57,222 bases of DNA from contig CAYRRM010000016.1 of assembly GCA_964426675.1 (NCBI GenBank), positions 1 to 57,222 of the forward strand. The letters are read 5' to 3'. This DNA is from DYMC01 sp035406705 (GTDB taxonomy: Bacteria; Verrucomicrobiota; Lentisphaeria; Victivallales; GWF2-50-93). Shown here piece after piece: positions 55,031 to 57,222 of this stretch (position 1 is its first letter; every line of letters begins with the position of its first letter). The notes beneath the pieces were generated by a model, which worked only from the letters and a program-made list of their open reading frames with translations, was not told where the DNA came from and made no database searches. Made by a program: the position numbers and the translations under genes.

Positions 55031-56335
55031 TTACAAAATACAACCCTGTTTTTTAAGTTCATTTTGTAGAGATTTTATATCTATATTGGAAGGGGATTTT
55101 TCCTCTTTAAGGGAAATTACTGTTGCTACTCCTGCTGCCTGCCCCATTACTCCACATTGCGGCATTACCCTGAGGCTTCCAAGTGCTTCGTGAGTACAAC
55201 TTGCGCATCTACCGGCTATGAGCAAATTTTTTATTCCTTTTGGAACAAGTATCCTGTAAGGAATCTGATATTTAAATCCTTTTTCAGGATAATAAGTTTT
55301 TTTGTCCATTCCGGGACCAGATACACAATGAATATCTATAAAAAAAGATCCCCAGCCAATTACGTCGTCAAATTCTTTTCTATTTATTAAATCTTCTTTT
55401 GTTAATTTATATAAACCATGAATTCTTCTGCTCTCTCTTATTCCTATGGTATTAGGGGTTGATATCATATAACATTTCTCCATACCCGGTATGTATTTTC
55501 TATATACATTAATTGTTTCATATGCCTGTTTTCTTGCTTCGATAGTGGCTTTTGTTAGGTCTTCAGCTTTTCTTGAATCTATGTTTGTTACGTGAGTAAA
55601 ATTTACGCCAATCTGATCTGGTCTGGTAGGAGTCCACCACCACCCCATGTTACCTGTTTGAAATGGTCTCATATCTCCATTTTTTATTGCTTCAGCATAA
55701 ACTCGTTCTAATTTCCATGGGTTTGAATCATCAGGGAACTTATTTTGATATTCTTGCCTGAATTTTACTACTTTATCCCAGTCAACTCCACCGATTGTAA
55801 ACATTAAAGTTACTGGTTGACATAAACCGCTTTCTTCATCTCCATAATCGAAAGAACAGCCTGCCATTGCAGCTATATCTCCATCTCCTGTGCAATCAAT
55901 TATACGATCAGCATATATTTCTTGCCTCCCGTTCTTATTGTATACGACAATTCCTTTAATTTCATTATCTTTAACAATAGCTTCACTGGCAAATGTATGA
56001 TAAAGTAGATCAGTGTTGCTTTCCTCTGCCATTTGTTCGAGAATAAGTTTCATCCCCTCTACTTCAAAATCTGCACTGGAGTTATTGCAAACGCCATAAC
56101 CTGCTTTTTCAACTTTCTTTGCGGCTTCCCATATTATCCCCCCAACAATTCTTTCATTAGTTCCCCATGCAGAATATAAACAAATATGTCCATGCCCTCC
56201 TGCCGTCGCAACGCCTCCAAGACAATTAAATTGTTCCACAATAAGCGTTCTTGCTCCCATTCTAGAGGCGGCAAAAGCAGCTGAAAACCCTGCAGGTCCT
56301 CCTCCGCAAACAAGCACATCAACTTTTCTGATCAT
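55031..56335 (-). CDS. FAD-dependent oxidoreductase (GidA-like FAD_oxidored type)
   Basis: N-terminal dinucleotide site VLVCGGGPAGFSAAFAASRMGARTLIVE (about 7-34), CLGGVATAGG, and RIIDCTGDGDIAAMAGC mid-protein; C-terminal NLLIAGRCASCTHEALGSLRVMPQCGVMGQAAG. This large family of PVC and Bacteroidetes FAD proteins lies near sugar catabolism genes; substrate unknown. It overlaps the iclR gene by 17 bp, pointing to IclR-linked control. Confidence 0.88.
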   Translation of the reverse strand: MIRKVDVLVCGGGPAGFSAAFAASRMGARTLIVEQFNCLGGVATAGGHGHICLYSAWGTNERIVGGIIWEAAKKVEKAGYGVCNNSSADFEVEGMKLILEQMAEESNTDLLYHTFASEAIVKDNEIKGIVVYNKNGRQEIYADRIIDCTGDGDIAAMAGCSFDYGDEESGLCQPVTLMFTIGGVDWDKVVKFRQEYQNKFPDDSNPWKLERVYAEAIKNGDMRPFQTGNMGWWWTPTRPDQIGVNFTHVTNIDSRKAEDLTKATIEARKQAYETINVYRKYIPGMEKCYMISTPNTIGIRESRRIHGLYKLTKEDLINRKEFDDVIGWGSFFIDIHCVSGPGMDKKTYYPEKGFKYQIPYRILVPKGIKNLLIAGRCASCTHEALGSLRVMPQCGVMGQAAGVATVISLKEEKSPSNIDIKSLQNELKKQGCIL

Positions 56336-57047
56336 TTTTATTCTCCCGTTTTATTTTTTCAGCAGTATTCTGCAATATTTTTATATATTTCATTATTTCA
56401 CTTCTTTTTATCTTTCCAGAGAGAGCAATTGCGAAATTCGCATTGTCAACGGGCACCGCAAGAGATAAAACTCCATTTTCTTGTGGAATTTTAGCCCATC
56501 CATTTATGCGAATTTTACTTATCTCATTTAACAGACTTTTTATGCCTCCTGAATATCCGGGGATTTTCTTCCCTGAGAATAAAGTTATTATATCTCTATC
56601 GCTTTTTAACGCGAGTAAAACCATTCCTATAGCCGAATTTGTCGCGGGGTAAAGAGACACTCTCCCTATAGATTCCTCAAAAGATAAGTCTGGATAATTA
56701 TGATATAGATAAGAAACTTTATCTCTCCATAAAACTCCTATAGCAGAAATCATTTTATACTTTCTGAGTTCACCGATATAAACCAATGCTTTTTTTATGG
56801 AGTTTGAAGCGAAAATGCTTTGAACAGCTAATACTTGCATTCCTGGACCCGGTAAATATTTCCCATTTTGATTTTGCGCACAAATTCCAAGATGTGAGAG
56901 TGTCTTTAAAATTCGGTGAACTCTCGTAGGTTCGAAATTTAATTCTCTGGCAAGTTCTCTCGAACCAATAGGTCGTCCTGCTGAAGCGAGAAAACTTATG
57001 CATTCAAGTCCATCTATCAGGCTTTGATTTGGTTGTTTAGGTAGCAT
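56319..57047 (-). CDS. IclR-family transcriptional regulator
   Basis: The N-terminal winged helix (LIDGLECISFLASAGRPIGSRELAREL then FEPTRVHRILKTLSHLGI) is IclR type; the C-terminal effector domain has RVSLYPATNSAIGMVLLAL and WAKIPQENGVLSLAVPVDNANFAIALSG. The frame is open past the window, but the ATG at 57047 (MLPKQPNQS) is chosen, as it starts the domain. A promoter lies just upstream with almost no leader. A perfect palindrome (56430) codes ANFA within the ligand domain. Confidence 0.9.
   Translation of the reverse strand: MLPKQPNQSLIDGLECISFLASAGRPIGSRELARELNFEPTRVHRILKTLSHLGICAQNQNGKYLPGPGMQVLAVQSIFASNSIKKALVYIGELRKYKMISAIGVLWRDKVSYLYHNYPDLSFEESIGRVSLYPATNSAIGMVLLALKSDRDIITLFSGKKIPGYSGGIKSLLNEISKIRINGWAKIPQENGVLSLAVPVDNANFAIALSGKIKRSEIMKYIKILQNTAEKIKRENKNDQKS
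56430..56442. repeat. Palindrome TGCGANNNTCGCA, site 16
   Basis: TGCGAAATTCGCA inside the iclR gene; codes ANFA. Confidence 0.85.
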
Positions 57048-57056
57048 AATGTTGCT

Positions 57057-57084
57057 ATAATAGCACCATATATCTGTAATGCAA
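57057..57084 (-). promoter_or_regulatory. Promoter candidate for the IclR gene
   Basis: Reading leftward: TTGCAT (57084-57079), 16-base spacer, TATTAT (57062-57057). The ATG follows 9 bases later, so transcription would begin within a few bases of it; no SD is visible. A leaderless or nearly leaderless mRNA is suggested. Confidence 0.45.
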
Positions 57085-57222
57085 ATATTTTTTCGTTTTT
57101 TCTGAAAGAAAAGAATGTCAATAAGGAGATGTGCTTTTATAGCACTGAAAAAGAAAAGAGATATAAGTAGGGTCTGCTGAAAAAAGATTTTTGAGTTTTT
57201 GGGCAAAAAGTTTTTCTGCATA

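Noticed and set aside
3912..56442. Reading the 13-mer as a KOPS, Chi or parS signal
   Set aside because: KOPS and Chi are asymmetric while this is a palindrome; parS has another sequence and clusters near the origin.
3912..56442. Reading the 13-mer as an operator of the LexA-like protein
   Set aside because: All copies are deep inside genes and none at a promoter.
1..57222. tRNA, rRNA, CRISPR, transposase or att sites
   Set aside because: Searched by eye in all gaps; no T-loop GTTCRAA context with acceptor pairing, no regularly spaced repeats, no transposase motif found.

Overview
The window is AT-rich (about one third G+C by eye), densely coded bacterial DNA. It carries one gene cut by the left edge, about 46 further genes, no RNA gene and no CRISPR array that I could find. 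The gene content points to a Gram-negative of the Planctomycetes-Verrucomicrobia-Lentisphaerae type, most likely Lentisphaerota-like. The reasons are heptose-LPS genes (rfaE1, gmhB, a GT9 heptosyltransferase), two Ser/Thr kinases with an N-terminal zinc ribbon, BatA/VWA and DUF4175-like giant membrane proteins, a squalene-cyclase-like repeat protein, and uroporphyrinogen-decarboxylase-like and FAD-oxidoreductase genes beside AraC and IclR regulators. The phylum is inferred from content, not from a marker gene.

Layout. 1-6.3 kb: a leftward block with a LexA-family repressor, purM, a Gfo/Idh/MocA oxidoreductase, an HD hydrolase and the heptose genes gmhB and rfaE1. 6.4-8.1 kb: a short rightward envelope operon behind a strong promoter with phased T-tracts. 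8.1-19.4 kb: leftward clpB, a GH130 plus GT4-fusion pair, nadE, pepF, rpe. 19.7-29.1 kb: leftward VWA/BatA pair, GH3 glycosidase, argH, pgsA, a kinase. 29.4 kb: a rightward LysM lipoprotein. 30-37 kb: a leftward, translationally coupled run of fabG, def, a membrane protein, a bacterial CDC123/D123 ATP-grasp protein, a DUF4175-like protein and a terpenoid-cyclase-fold repeat protein. 37.1-42.5 kb: rightward kinase, FMN oxidoreductase, der, heptosyltransferase. 42.8-47.1 kb: leftward tandem EEP-fold proteins and mnmG. 47.2-48.4 kb: two rightward small genes. 48.7-57.2 kb: UROD-like/AraC divergent pair, Cys-rich protein, serS, hisB, proB, FAD oxidoreductase, IclR.

The most striking signal is not a gene. 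A 13-bp palindrome, TGCGANNNTCGCA with an almost always A/T centre (mostly TGCGAAWTTCGCA), occurs 16 times with perfect arms, against about 0.02 expected by chance. All copies lie inside genes of unrelated function, on both strands and in all three codon frames. This looks like selection on DNA and resembles in behaviour the HIP1 element of cyanobacteria. Other points are a LexA homologue lacking both the cleavage site and the catalytic lysine, a tandem EEP pair whose second copy has lost almost every catalytic residue, the CDC123 homologue, and a small lipoprotein gene that runs through a terminator-like hairpin.
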